Origin: Pseudomonadota bacterium
GTDB lineage: Bacteria > Pseudomonadota > Alphaproteobacteria > Azospirillales > Azospirillaceae
Assembly: GCA_023411035.1 (NCBI GenBank)
Contig: JAEYPE010000250.1
Coordinates: 1-64,000 of the forward strand
Length of the DNA: 64,000 nucleotides
Reading direction: 5' to 3'
In this document: positions 1 through 7,854 of the stretch, in pieces
Layout of the letters: the number at the start of each line of letters is the position of its first letter
How positions within the stretch are numbered: position 1 is the first letter of the stretch
The notes under the pieces: model-generated
What the model was told of the DNA's origin: nothing
Database searches by the model: none
The model's input: only the letters and a program-made list of their open reading frames with translations
Made by a program: the position numbers and the translations under genes

Positions 1-68
1 CTGCCCTGGCGCGCCTCTTCGAGTATCTCTTCGGGGCGCGACAGATAATCGTGAAACTCGGACGTCAT
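1..68 (-). CDS. ribB: 3,4-dihydroxy-2-butanone 4-phosphate synthase, N-terminus only (cut by window edge)
   Basis: Only the first 22 codons lie in the window; they read MTSEFHDYLSRPEEILEEAR and continue off the left edge. The pattern S-P/R-x-E-E-I-x-E-x-A-R is typical of the start of RibB or the RibB half of RibBA, which makes the four-carbon precursor of riboflavin from ribulose 5-phosphate. The ATG overlaps the TGA of the riboflavin synthase gene (ATGA), so the two are probably translationally coupled. Whether a GTP cyclohydrolase II domain follows cannot be seen. The call rests on the short N-terminus and the operon context. Confidence 0.72.
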   Translation of the reverse strand, partial: MTSEFHDYLSRPEEILEEARQG

Positions 69-652
69 TCCTGCCCTGCCAGCCGCGCCACGTACCGCGC
101 GAGCATATCGATTTCCAGATTGACCCGATCTCCGGCCTTCAGAGTGCCGAAGGTGGTGGCGTCCTGGGTGTGCGGGATGATGTTCACGCCGAAGCGCGCG
201 CCATCGACCTCGTTCACCGTCAGCGACACGCCGTCCAGCGCCACCGACCCCTTGGAGGCGATGTATTTCGCCAGGGTGGCCGGCGCCTCGAAGGTGTAGC
301 GCTTCGACTCGCCATCGGGGCGGACGTCCACCACGGAGGCGACGCCATCGACATGGCCGGACACGATGTGCCCGCCCAGCTCGTCGCCGACCTTCAGCGC
401 GCGCTCCAGATTGACGCGCGTGCCCTCATCCCAGCCGCCCAGCGTCGTCTTCGACAGGGTCTCGGCAGAGGCCTGGACGGCGAACCAGCCCGGCCCCTTC
501 TCGACGACCGTCAGGCAGACGCCGTTGTTGGCGATGGACGCGCCGATGGGCACCGTCTCCATATCGAAGGCGGTTTCGACGGTGAACCGGGTGTCGCCCT
601 GCCGCTTCACGGCCCGAACGCGCCCAACATCGGTGATGATTCCGGTGAACAT
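65..652 (-). CDS. ribE: riboflavin synthase, alpha subunit
   Basis: This 195-residue protein catalyses the last step of riboflavin synthesis, dismutation of two 6,7-dimethyl-8-ribityllumazine molecules. It begins with the family signature MFTGIITDVG and holds two tandem lumazine-binding repeats of about 97 residues each. The second repeat shows the S-V-A-L-D-G-V-S-L-T-V-N block, matching I-A-N-N-G-V-C-L-T-V-V in the first. Length is typical. It lies between ribD and ribB on the same strand and overlaps ribB by 4 bases. In some genomes the gene is called ribC; ribE is the enterobacterial-style name. The identification is secure. Confidence 0.96.
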   Translation of the reverse strand: MFTGIITDVGRVRAVKRQGDTRFTVETAFDMETVPIGASIANNGVCLTVVEKGPGWFAVQASAETLSKTTLGGWDEGTRVNLERALKVGDELGGHIVSGHVDGVASVVDVRPDGESKRYTFEAPATLAKYIASKGSVALDGVSLTVNEVDGARFGVNIIPHTQDATTFGTLKAGDRVNLEIDMLARYVARLAGQE

Positions 653-777
653 GGGCCGGCAATTTAGCAGGTTTTCAATCGTGTGAAAGATTCATCCGCA
701 CGGCGCGGCACGCAACGGACTGTTGCGCCCAGCACGGTGCCGGCGGTGCCGGCCGTTGCGGTGGCCGCCCTGCCCGC

Positions 778-1896
778 TCAACCGCGGCGGATGTAGCTTT
801 CCACCAGATCCTCGCCGGCCTGCCGAAGTTCCGTCCGGCGGAACTGCGCCATCCCCTCCAACCCGTCCACGCCGAAGGCATGGACCGCCGGCAGCCCGTC
901 GCCGCCCATGACGGAGGCGGCGCGGAACCATTCCAGCCGGTCCACCAAATTCGCGCGCAGCAGCGAGGCCGCCAGCGTGGCCCCGCCCTCCACCAGCACG
1001 CGGGTCAGCCCGCGGCGGGCCAGCACCGCGCTTGCCTCGACCAGATCCGGCAGGCCCGCCGAATCGGCGGGCACGCGGATCACCTCGATTCCGCAGTCTT
1101 GGAAAACGGCCAGACGGCTGGGGTCCGCATCCTCCCGCGTGACGACCCAGGTCGGCACGGTTCGCGCCCCGGCAGCCAGCTTCCCGGTCAGCGGCAGGCG
1201 CAGCCGGCTGTCCACCACGATGCGCACGGGCGAGCGGTGGCCCAGCCCCGGCAGGCGGCAGGTCAGTTCCGGATCGTCGGCCAGCGCCGTGCGGATGCCG
1301 ATCATGATCGCGTCATGTGTGGCGCGCAGCCGGTGCCCCCAGGCCCGCGCGGTCGGCCCGGTGATCCACTGCGATTGCCCGGTGTGGGTGGCGATGCGCC
1401 CGTCCAGCGTCGTCGCCGCCTTCAATGTGTAGAGCGGGCGATCGTCCTGGATGCGCCGGAAGAAGCCCTCGTTGAGGGTCCAGGCATCATCCTCGCAGAT
1501 CCCCGTTTCCACCGAGATTCCCGCCGCGCGCAGGCGTTCCAGCCCGCCGCCGGCCACGCGCGGATCGGGATCGCCACAGGCGACCACCACCCGCGCCACC
1601 CCCGCCTCCACCAAAGCTAGCGCACATGGCGGAGTTTTTCCGTAATGGTTGCAGGGTTCCAGGGTCACATAGGCGGTCGCCCCACGCGCCGCCCTGCCAG
1701 CGCGGGCCAGGGCTTCCGTCTCGGCGTGGGGCCGCCCGCCCGGCTGGGTCCATCCCCGCCCGACCACCACCCCGCCGCGCACCAGGACGCACCCCACCGC
1801 CGGATTTGGCCATGTGTTGCCGAGCCCCCGCGCGGCCAGAGCCAGCGCGGCCCGCATGTGGCGAAGGTCGTCGGGATGGATGGCTTCGTTCGCCAT
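778..1896 (-). CDS. ribD: bifunctional pyrimidine deaminase/reductase
   Basis: This 372-residue enzyme performs steps two and three of riboflavin synthesis, deamination and then NADPH-dependent side-chain reduction of the pyrimidine intermediate. The N-terminal deaminase domain (about 10-150) has zinc ligands in H-A-E (57-59) and P-C-N-H-Y-G-K-T-P-P-C (81-91), with Cys82 and Cys91 as ligands. The C-terminal reductase domain (about 155-370) starts with the conserved L-K-A-A-T-T-L-D-G-R-I-A stretch. It lies between nrdR and ribE, the usual alphaproteobacterial order. The 125 bases between ribD and ribE are GC-rich; I see no conserved FMN riboswitch there. Confidence 0.96.
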   Translation of the reverse strand: MANEAIHPDDLRHMRAALALAARGLGNTWPNPAVGCVLVRGGVVVGRGWTQPGGRPHAETEALARAGRAARGATAYVTLEPCNHYGKTPPCALALVEAGVARVVVACGDPDPRVAGGGLERLRAAGISVETGICEDDAWTLNEGFFRRIQDDRPLYTLKAATTLDGRIATHTGQSQWITGPTARAWGHRLRATHDAIMIGIRTALADDPELTCRLPGLGHRSPVRIVVDSRLRLPLTGKLAAGARTVPTWVVTREDADPSRLAVFQDCGIEVIRVPADSAGLPDLVEASAVLARRGLTRVLVEGGATLAASLLRANLVDRLEWFRAASVMGGDGLPAVHAFGVDGLEGMAQFRRTELRQAGEDLVESYIRRG

Positions 1897-1968
1897 GGGC
1901 GCGTCTCCTCCCCATGGTCACATTCCCCCTCCCCTTTGGGGAGAAGGGGTGGAGGATGCGCCGGATGC

Positions 1969-2433
1969 TTACCCGTTCTGGGTTTCCGGGGCGAGCTGCT
2001 CAACGAACTCGTTGAAGTCCGACGCCTCGCGGAAGTCCTTGTAGACCGAGGCGTAGCGGATGTAGGCGACCTGATCGAGCGTTTGAAGCGCCGCCATGAT
2101 CATCTCGCCGATCTGCTTCGACGGGATCTCGCTCTCGCCGGAGGACTCCAACTGGCGCACCAGGCTGTTGACCACCCGATCGATGCGGTCGGCGTCGATG
2201 GGGCGCTTGCGCAGAGCGATGCGCATGGAGCGCAGGAGCTTTTCGCGCTCGAAAGGCTCCCGCTGGCCGGTGCTCTTCACCACCGTCAACTCACGGAGTT
2301 GGACGCGCTCGAAGGTGGTGAAGCGCGCGCTGCAACTGGGGCAGAACCGCCGCCTGCGGATCGCCGAGTTGTCCTCGGTCGGTCGCGAGTCCTTGACCTG
2401 GGTATCCTCGTGTCCGCAGAACGGGCAGCGCAT
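1969..2433 (-). CDS. nrdR: transcriptional repressor NrdR of ribonucleotide reductase genes
   Basis: NrdR senses ATP/dATP and represses nrd operons. The 154-residue protein has the two-part zinc ribbon C3-x2-C6 and C31-x2-C34, then an ATP-cone domain from about residue 49. The zinc-finger region S-R-P-T-E-D-N-S-A-I-R-R-R-R is highly conserved in the family. It is placed between glyA and ribD as in many alphaproteobacteria. No ribonucleotide reductase gene or obvious NrdR box is in the window, so its targets lie elsewhere. Confidence 0.96.
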   Translation of the reverse strand: MRCPFCGHEDTQVKDSRPTEDNSAIRRRRFCPSCSARFTTFERVQLRELTVVKSTGQREPFEREKLLRSMRIALRKRPIDADRIDRVVNSLVRQLESSGESEIPSKQIGEMIMAALQTLDQVAYIRYASVYKDFREASDFNEFVEQLAPETQNG

Positions 2434-2464
2434 GTCCGGCCTTCCCCTTATCGTTGCCTGTCGG

Positions 2465-3775
2465 TTACAGCGTCGGGTAGATGGGGAAGCGGCGGCACAG
2501 CTCGCGCACCTCTTCCCGCACCTTCGCCTCGACCGCCGCGTTGTCGCCGGAATTGCTGGCGGCCAGACCGTCCAGCGTCTCCACGATCAGGCGCCCCACC
2601 TGCTCGAACTCGGCCACGCCGAAACCGCGGGTGGTGGCCGCCGGGCTGCCCAGACGGACGCCGGAGGTGACCATCGGCTTCTGCGGATCGAAGGGGACGC
2701 CGTTCTTGTTGCAGGTCATGCCGGCGTGCTCCAGGCTCGCCTCGGCGGCCTTGCCGGTCAGGTTCTTCGGGCGCAGGTCCACCAGAACGATGTGGCTGTC
2801 GGTGCCGCCGGACACGATGTCCAGACCGCCGTCGATCAGCACCTTCGACAGGGCGCGGGCGTTGTCCAGCACGCTCTTGGCGTAGGTCTTGAACTCCGGA
2901 CGCAGCGCCTCGGCAAAGGCCACCGCCTTGGCGGCGATGACGTGCATCAGCGGACCGCCCTGGAGGCCGGGGAATACCGCCGAATTGATCTTCTTGGCGA
3001 TCTCCTCGCTGTTGGTCATCACCATGCCGCCGCGCGGACCGCGCAGCGTCTTGTGGGTGGTGGTGGTGACCACGTCGGCGTAGGGGAACGGGTTCGGATA
3101 GACGCCGCCGGCGATCAGGCCGGCATAGTGGGCGATGTCCACCATGAACCAGGCGCCGACCTCGTCCGCGATGGCGCGGAAGCGCTGGTAGTCGAGCACG
3201 CGCGGATAGGCGGAGCCGCCGGCGATGATCAGCTTCGGCTTATGCTCGCGGGCCAGACGCTCCACCTCGTCGAAGTCGATCAGGTGGTCGTCGCGGCGCA
3301 CGCCGTACTGCACGGCCTTGAACCACTTGCCCGAGAGGTTCGGGGCCGCGCCATGGGTCAGGTGGCCGCCCGCCGCCAGCGACATGCCGAGGATGGTGTC
3401 GCCCGGCTGGAGCAGGGCGAGATTGACCGCCTGGTTGGCCTGCGAGCCGGAGTTCGGCTGGACATTGGCGAAGTTGCAGCCGAACAGCTTGCAGGCGCGC
3501 TCGATCGCCAGCGTCTCGGCCACGTCCACATACTCGCAGCCGCCGTAATAGCGCTTGCCCGGATAACCCTCGGCGTACTTGTTGGTCATGACCGAGCCCT
3601 GGGCCTCCAGCACCGCCTGGGAGACGATGTTCTCGGACGCGATCAGCTCAATCTGCTCCTGCTGGCGGACCAGCTCGTCGCGCACCGCGCGGGCCAGTTC
3701 GGGATCGGTCTCGGCAAGCGAGGCGGCGAAGAAGCGGCCGATCTCGGCGCGGGGGTCGGCGTTGGTCACGGTCAT
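2465..3775 (-). CDS. glyA: serine hydroxymethyltransferase
   Basis: A PLP enzyme of 436 residues converting serine and tetrahydrofolate to glycine and methylene-tetrahydrofolate, the main one-carbon source. Seen are the substrate-binding stretch L-I-A-S-E-N, the Y-A-E-G-Y-P-G-K-R-Y-Y-G-G block, and the PLP-lysine motif T-T-T-T-H-K-T-L-R-G-P-R-G-G. It belongs to the rpiB-glyA-nrdR-ribD cluster, separated from nrdR by 31 bases and from rpiB by 53. Full-length and intact. Confidence 0.97.
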   Translation of the reverse strand: MTVTNADPRAEIGRFFAASLAETDPELARAVRDELVRQQEQIELIASENIVSQAVLEAQGSVMTNKYAEGYPGKRYYGGCEYVDVAETLAIERACKLFGCNFANVQPNSGSQANQAVNLALLQPGDTILGMSLAAGGHLTHGAAPNLSGKWFKAVQYGVRRDDHLIDFDEVERLAREHKPKLIIAGGSAYPRVLDYQRFRAIADEVGAWFMVDIAHYAGLIAGGVYPNPFPYADVVTTTTHKTLRGPRGGMVMTNSEEIAKKINSAVFPGLQGGPLMHVIAAKAVAFAEALRPEFKTYAKSVLDNARALSKVLIDGGLDIVSGGTDSHIVLVDLRPKNLTGKAAEASLEHAGMTCNKNGVPFDPQKPMVTSGVRLGSPAATTRGFGVAEFEQVGRLIVETLDGLAASNSGDNAAVEAKVREEVRELCRRFPIYPTL

Positions 3776-3828
3776 GGCGGGCAGGTCCTTGGTTCAGAAA
3801 GCAGTCGCAGGCCGGGGAAAAGGCCGTC

Positions 3829-4260
3829 TCATCCCATCTTGGCGATTCGCCGGCTGTGCCGCTCACCGCCTTCGAAATCGGTCTTCAGGAACGCGTCCAC
3901 GCAGTCCTTCGCGATCTCCGCGCCGATGACGCGGGCGCCGAGCGCCACCACGTTCGCGTCGTTGTGCTGGCGCGCGAGGCGGGCGGTCGTCACGTCGTGC
4001 ACCAGGGCCGCACGGATGCCCGCATGGCGGTTCGCCGCGATGCTGATACCGATGCCGCTGCCGCAGATCAAGACGCCGCGCTCCGCCCGGCCAGCGCCGA
4101 TGGCGGCGGCCAGAGCCGTGGCGAAGTCCGGATAGTCCACCGATTCCGGGCCGTTGCAGCCGAGGTCCAGCACCTCGTAGCCGTTGCCGGCCAGCCAGGA
4201 GGCGATCTGGGCCTTCATCTCGTACCCCGCGTGATCGGACGCGATCGCGATGGTGGTCAT
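3829..4260 (-). CDS. rpiB: ribose 5-phosphate isomerase B
   Basis: A 143-residue RpiB/LacAB-type isomerase interconverting ribose 5-phosphate and ribulose 5-phosphate, the precursor used by RibB. The start at 4260 is chosen because the protein then begins M-T-T-I-A-I-A-S-D-H-A-G-Y, the conserved N-terminus; the frame stays open further upstream, but that extension has no family similarity. The active-site region G-V-L-I-C-G-S-G-I-G-I-S-I-A-A-N-R carries the catalytic cysteine. It heads the glyA-nrdR-rib gene cluster. Confidence 0.95.
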   Translation of the reverse strand: MTTIAIASDHAGYEMKAQIASWLAGNGYEVLDLGCNGPESVDYPDFATALAAAIGAGRAERGVLICGSGIGISIAANRHAGIRAALVHDVTTARLARQHNDANVVALGARVIGAEIAKDCVDAFLKTDFEGGERHSRRIAKMG

Positions 4261-4706
4261 GAAAGAAAAACTCCGTGCACGAATACGAATGGCGCCGGCC
4301 CGAGGGGGAACACCCGGCGGGGACGGCGGCATGGCGCGCACGCTACCAGATATCGCCCCGAACCGCCAGAAGGACACAACGCACGGGGGCTTTGCGCCGC
4401 GCACAGGACCGCACACGGGGGTGCCGGGCATGCGCGGCTCGATCGTGGAGCGGGCCCACGGCACATGCCGAGAACAAATGTTTCTCTATTTCCCGCCTTC
4501 GTTGACGTTAAGGGCCAATAAGCAAGCCAGCCGATTCGGTGTCGCATCACGAATCGGTCAATTGCTGTGCCCGATACCCATGGTCTTGCCCAACTTCTTC
4601 GCACTAGACGACGCCTAAAGCCGGGAGAGTGCAGCCGCAACCCGGCCATTTCCTGGGTTGTCTGATTTGCCGCACCTTGTAACGTCATGCAGATGGCAAA
4701 TAACTT

Positions 4707-4725
4707 ATTTCGATCATCTCGAAAT
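4707..4725 (+). promoter_or_regulatory. operator-like palindrome upstream of mucR
   Basis: A perfect inverted repeat with 7-base arms, ATTTCGA and TCGAAAT, around a 5-base spacer TCATC. It ends four bases before a TTGACA hexamer at 4730-4735, so a protein bound here would touch the -35 region of the mucR promoter. Ros/MucR proteins commonly repress their own genes, so autoregulation is a reasonable inference. Nothing in the sequence identifies the binding protein. Confidence 0.5.
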
Positions 4726-4729
4726 TATA

Positions 4730-4757
4730 TTGACACCCAAATCACGCTGTGCAACTT
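4730..4757 (+). promoter_or_regulatory. possible sigma-70 promoter of mucR
   Basis: A perfect -35 hexamer TTGACA (4730-4735) is followed after 16 bases by CAACTT (4752-4757), a weak -10. The -35 is convincing, the -10 is not, which suits an activated or repressed promoter. The transcript would start about 25 bases before the gene. Confidence 0.35.
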
Positions 4758-4796
4758 GGTTGCTAGGGACAAAATGAAAAATCAGGACTAATGGCA

Positions 4797-5240
4797 ATGA
4801 GTGACCAGCTTCGCGCCGATGTGCCCGATAACGAGCTTCTGCGGATGACCGCGGACATCGTCTCCGCATACGTCAGCAAGAACGTTTTGCCGGCGCAGCA
4901 GATTCCCGAGGTGATCAATACGGTCTACTCGTCGCTGACCGGCCTGAACACGCAGCCCCGCGAAATCCCTTCGGAGCCGCTGAAGCCCGCCGTGCCGATC
5001 CGTAAGTCGGTGACGCCCGAATACATCGTGTGCCTGGAAGACGGCAAAAAGCTGAAGATGCTCAAGCGCCATCTGCGCTCCACCTACAACATGTCGCCGG
5101 ACGAATACCGGGCGCGGTGGGGCCTGCCGCCGGACTATCCGATGGTCGCGCCGAACTACGCCGCCCAGCGTTCCGAGTTCGCGAAGCGAATCGGCCTCGG
5201 CCGCAGTTCCGGCCGTCAGACCCGCCGCAAGGCCGGCTGA
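4797..5240 (+). CDS. mucR: Ros/MucR family transcriptional regulator
   Basis: A 147-residue member of the Ros/MucR family, which in rhizobia and relatives binds AT-rich promoters and controls exopolysaccharide, motility and other surface traits. The start at 4797 is preferred over the ATG at 4791 because AGGA (4784-4787) is then 9 bases upstream rather than 3. The DNA-binding region shows C79, D82 and H92 of the C-x2-D/C-x9-H zinc-finger pattern, followed by the family hallmark W-G-L-P-P-D-Y-P-M-V-A-P-N-Y-A. The usual second histidine four or five residues after H92 is absent (T96, Y97). The N-terminal half would hold the oligomerisation domain. Confidence 0.9.
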   Translation: MSDQLRADVPDNELLRMTADIVSAYVSKNVLPAQQIPEVINTVYSSLTGLNTQPREIPSEPLKPAVPIRKSVTPEYIVCLEDGKKLKMLKRHLRSTYNMSPDEYRARWGLPPDYPMVAPNYAAQRSEFAKRIGLGRSSGRQTRRKAG

Positions 5241-5263
5241 GCGCCAGCATCGTCCTGAACGAA

Positions 5264-5304
5264 CAGGGCCGGCTCCCTTGCGGGGAGCCGGCCCTGAGTT
5301 GTTT
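5264..5304 (+). terminator. Rho-independent terminator of mucR
   Basis: A 14-base-pair perfect stem (5264-5277 with 5283-5296) and 5-base loop TTGCG are followed by AGTTGTTT. It begins 24 bases after the mucR stop, between converging genes. Confidence 0.85.
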
Positions 5305-5338
5305 CAGCGGCATTTTCCGGGACAGCCGGAGCTATTCA

Positions 5339-5644
5339 TCACCCACAGTTGCGGCCCGACAGGCGGCAGTTGAATCGCTCCACATTGCGGGTCAGTTCCT
5401 GCCCTGTGCTGGTGTTTTCCTCGTTCAGACAGCGCAGATAGTCCATCGTCTTGTCGACATACTCCTTCACCTCGAACTGGCAGGCGCCCATCTTGTCGGC
5501 GCTGACGAAGGTGGTGTTGTCGCTCATGCAGAGCGGAACGCCCGGCTTCGTGCAGATGATGGTGGTTTCCGCCCGCACCGCCGGGCTTTGCAGCGCCCCA
5601 GCCAGCAACAGCAGCGTAGCCGCCGGTTTCAGGATCGTTTTCAT
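5339..5644 (-). CDS. small secreted protein of unknown function
   Basis: A 101-residue protein beginning with a clear signal peptide: M-K-T-I-L-K, a hydrophobic leucine-rich core, then A-V-R-A before E-T-T-I-I-C. The mature part of about 75 residues has several cysteines (I-C-T-K, L-C-M-S, A-C-Q-F, R-C-L-N, N-C-R-L and a C-terminal N-C-G), suggesting disulfides in the periplasm. A start four codons upstream (5656) is equally open; the nearest GGAG lies 13 bases from the chosen ATG. It converges on mucR. I recognise no family. Confidence 0.62.
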   Translation of the reverse strand: MKTILKPAATLLLLAGALQSPAVRAETTIICTKPGVPLCMSDNTTFVSADKMGACQFEVKEYVDKTMDYLRCLNEENTSTGQELTRNVERFNCRLSGRNCG

Positions 5645-5951
5645 CAGCACGGGCATTCTCCGCAAGACCGTCGCGCAACGCATGCGATCGTCTCCCTCCG
5701 CATTCGATCTGAACCGCCGCACCGCGGTCCGTTCGTTCGTGGCAAGGGTTCTACAGGCGTTACATCCGATGCACCAGTGCCCATGGCGTGGCATAGGTCT
5801 ACAGTCGAAAACGAGCAGTTCGCCCCTGGACCGGTCCCGCAGGTCCGGCACCGGGATGTCAGTGCTCACCATCAGCAGAAGCCAAGACTAGCCGCGCCCC
5901 CCGCCCCGCCGGGAGGGCGCGCTTCTTGGCGTCTGTTGCCGTGGAACCGCC
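5645..5951. other. intergenic region with no recognised element
   Basis: About 300 bases between two minus-strand genes. The frame of the secreted protein stays open into this region, but the sequence there does not look like a protein N-terminus. I see no strong promoter, terminator or RNA gene; a short imperfect pair GGACC/GGTCC near 5826-5845 is the only repeat. Confidence 0.4.
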
Positions 5952-6182
5952 TCAGCGTTTGGCCGCATCGCGCTTCAGCACGAACTGAAGCTTGCTGATC
6001 GCGGTCCGTTTCAGCAACTCCAGGCTGCCGGAGGCCGGGCCGACGACCGACACCTCGGTCGCGGTGACAGGGTCGATGGCCATCACCTTCATGTAGCTGC
6101 CGACCCGCTGGAACTCGAACAGCACCTCGCCGACGCCGCTTCCCGCCGTCTGGCCTTTTCCAGGTGCCCGATTGCCCACCAT
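5952..6182 (-). CDS. small conserved alphaproteobacterial protein
   Basis: A 76-residue protein with the core G-E-V-L-F-E-F-Q-R-V-G-S-Y-M-K-V-M-A-I-D-P followed by T-A-T-E-V-S-V-V-G-P-A-S-G. This looks like a short uncharacterised domain common in Rhodospirillales; I recall it as DUF6898 but cannot verify this. No signal peptide or membrane segment. It is divergent from the yciF-like gene, with which it shares a 127-base intergenic region. Function unknown. Confidence 0.7.
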   Translation of the reverse strand: MVGNRAPGKGQTAGSGVGEVLFEFQRVGSYMKVMAIDPVTATEVSVVGPASGSLELLKRTAISKLQFVLKRDAAKR

Positions 6183-6245
6183 CGCATTTTCTCCATCGCC
6201 GGCCTCGCCGGACCGGACTCCACGTTAGCGCAGCGCAACCGCGCC

Positions 6246-6270
6246 GGAACCCAGTCTGCTACGTACTGTT
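6246..6270 (+). promoter_or_regulatory. EcfG-type general stress promoter before yciF
   Basis: GGAAC (6246-6250), 16 bases, then TGTT (6267-6270) matches the alphaproteobacterial EcfG consensus GGAAC-N16/17-cGTT. It lies 40 bases before a stress-type gene. Motifs with the same spacing precede the Mn-catalase gene and the AI-2E-family permease gene in this window. Confidence 0.65.
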
Positions 6271-6309
6271 GTTGGCTGACCATGAATTCAGCAAGGGAGT
6301 ACCGGCATC

Positions 6310-6822
6310 ATGGCTGCCAAGACTATGCAGGATCTGCTGATCGAAGAACTCCGCGACATCTACCACGCCGAAAAGCAGCTCACCAAGGCCCTGCCGAAGC
6401 TGGCCAAGGCGGCCCATTCCGAACAACTCCGCAGCGCCTTCGAAACCCATCTGGAAGAAACCCGTGGCCAGGTGGAACGGCTGGAGCAGGTGTTCGAGGA
6501 ACTGGACACCCGAACCCGCGGCAAACATTGCGACGCGATGGAAGGGCTGATCAGCGAGGCGCGCGAGATCATGGAAATGGGCCTCGCCCCGGAAGTGCAG
6601 GACGCGGCCCTGATCGCCGCCGCCCAGAAGGTGGAGCATTACGAGATCGCCAGCTACGGCACCGTCCACGCCTACGCTACCGCCTGCGGGCTGAACAAGG
6701 TGGCGCAATTGCTGGAGCAGACTCTGAACGAAGAGAAGGAAACCGACAAGAAGCTGAATATGCTGGCAATCAACGACGTGAACAAAAAGGCGATCAAGGT
6801 CAGCGGGCAAAAAGCGGCCTGA
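6310..6822 (+). CDS. yciF: YciE/YciF ferroxidase family (DUF892) protein
   Basis: A 170-residue ferritin-like four-helix protein. The N-terminus M-Q-D-L-L-I-E-E-L-R-D-I-Y-H-A-E-K-Q-L holds the conserved E-x2-D-x2-H/A-E-x-Q metal-site pattern, and a second motif E-H-Y-E-I-A-S-Y-G-T appears near residue 110. Family members are induced by osmotic and general stress in enterobacteria and other groups. AGGGAGT precedes the ATG. The EcfG-like promoter just upstream supports membership in the general stress regulon. Biochemical role is known only in outline for the family. Confidence 0.88.
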   Translation: MAAKTMQDLLIEELRDIYHAEKQLTKALPKLAKAAHSEQLRSAFETHLEETRGQVERLEQVFEELDTRTRGKHCDAMEGLISEAREIMEMGLAPEVQDAALIAAAQKVEHYEIASYGTVHAYATACGLNKVAQLLEQTLNEEKETDKKLNMLAINDVNKKAIKVSGQKAA

Positions 6823-6935
6823 GTCCGGCAGACCGTATCGCAAGCCGAATCTCTTGTTACAGCGGGCATCGTTGAACGCGGAAGGGCGATCCTCTACCAT
6901 CGGAATTGTCCAAACGATTTTTCCGGTGCCCGTGT

Positions 6936-7358
6936 ATGCGCAGGGTCGCAAGCAACTTCGGTGCCTTTCTGATCGCCGCCGTCATCGCCTTTTCCGTCCA
7001 GGCGGTCGGGGCGGCGGAAGGGCCGGCGGCCTTGCCGCCTGCGGTCCGCATCAAGCCGGTGATGGTACCCATCGTCACCAACGGGCAGGTGGAGCGCTAC
7101 ACCCAGATCGAGGTGATGCTGGAGGTGGCGAACGCTGCCCGCTTGGGCGAGGTCCAGCTCGCCATCCCTCGCCTGCACGACGCCGCCATGCGCGTGGTCT
7201 ATCTGGGCATCCAGGAGGGGTGGATCGTCCGCGGCAACATCGCCAACATGCCCGCCCTGCGCCGCAAGATCGACGAGGAGATCATAAAGCTGTTCGGCAA
7301 GGACGCCATCAGCCGCATTCTCATCACTCCGCTGTCCCGCCAATCCTCTTTCCCCTGA
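6936..7358 (+). CDS. secreted FliL-like protein (first of three in the window)
   Basis: A 140-residue protein with an N-terminal signal or anchor segment ending near A-V-G-A-A-E-G, then a domain beginning V-R-I-K-P-V-M-V-P-I and ending in R-I-L-I-T-P-L-S-R-Q. Layout, a single N-terminal hydrophobic segment and a beta-alpha-beta domain closing on a strand, resembles FliL-type proteins, and two other candidates lie at 56024 and 62109. The family assignment is tentative. A TTG ten codons upstream (6906) is an alternative start. No flagellar genes are nearby. Confidence 0.6.
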   Translation: MRRVASNFGAFLIAAVIAFSVQAVGAAEGPAALPPAVRIKPVMVPIVTNGQVERYTQIEVMLEVANAARLGEVQLAIPRLHDAAMRVVYLGIQEGWIVRGNIANMPALRRKIDEEIIKLFGKDAISRILITPLSRQSSFP

Positions 7359-7434
7359 CACGGCCTCCTTCCGACGGTTGCCTCATCGGGCGCTTCGCGG
7401 CAGCATGGCCGTGTGACCGGTGAGGAAATCGAGA

Positions 7435-7854
7435 ATGGCCGTGGTCTATGTGGCGCGCAGTGCCGCGCTGACGAAATGGGCGTCCGACGTCGGACAGGGA
7501 AAGCACATCTTCAAGCTGGGCGTGGCCGCGGACAAGGACGCCGCGAAGACCGCGGTCGAGGCCGGATGGGCCGGCGAGGCCGACTGGCGCCTGATCCACA
7601 GCCAGGACGTGCCGGACCTTGAGGAAGAGGCGGTGATCGAGCGGCTGATGCGCAAGGAAAAGGTGATCGACCCCACCTATTACCCGAAGCTGAAGGGTGC
7701 CTCCGGCGTCTTCCGCATCACGCTGGCCAACGTGCAGAACAGCCTTCTGGTCGCCAAGGCCATGTCCGCCGACGAGCCGCTGACCGACATCAAGGTGAAG
7801 CCGAAGGACATCGGCGAGTACATGATCCGCAACGCCCTTCCCTCCCCCACATGA
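7435..7854 (+). CDS. uncharacterised protein with a faint GIY-YIG/MUG113-like pattern
   Basis: A 139-residue soluble protein. The start at 7435 is chosen because GAGGA (7422-7426) sits 8 bases upstream; a GTG at 7420 is possible but overlaps that site. The N-terminus runs V-V-Y-V-A ... H-I-F-K-L-G-V-A-A-D, then W-R-L-I-H-S-Q-D and an L-E-E-E-A helix. This spacing recalls the v-Y-v ... k-I-G ... E layout of GIY-YIG nucleases of the MUG113/T5orf172 type, but the motifs are too degraded to call. The stop overlaps the next gene (ATGA), so the two are co-translated. Confidence 0.65.
   Translation: MAVVYVARSAALTKWASDVGQGKHIFKLGVAADKDAAKTAVEAGWAGEADWRLIHSQDVPDLEEEAVIERLMRKEKVIDPTYYPKLKGASGVFRITLANVQNSLLVAKAMSADEPLTDIKVKPKDIGEYMIRNALPSPT

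Larger units (their letters stand above)
4261..4796. other. intergenic region between divergent rpiB and mucR
   Basis: This stretch of more than 500 bases separates the divergent rpiB and mucR genes. The half next to rpiB is GC-rich and holds only unsupported open frames. The half next to mucR, from about 4480, is visibly AT-rich, as expected for DNA bound by Ros/MucR or H-NS-like proteins, and holds the palindrome and promoter elements listed separately. A five-codon open frame (4774-4791) ends in TAATG overlapping the upstream ATG of mucR; no function is claimed for it. Confidence 0.5.

Noticed and set aside
653..777. A possible FMN riboswitch near the rib genes
   Set aside because: The conserved RFN element blocks were not found; the interval is only GC-rich.
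4257..4688. A minus-strand open frame upstream of rpiB
   Set aside because: Low-complexity Pro/Arg/Ala/Cys composition, no ribosome site and no family pattern.
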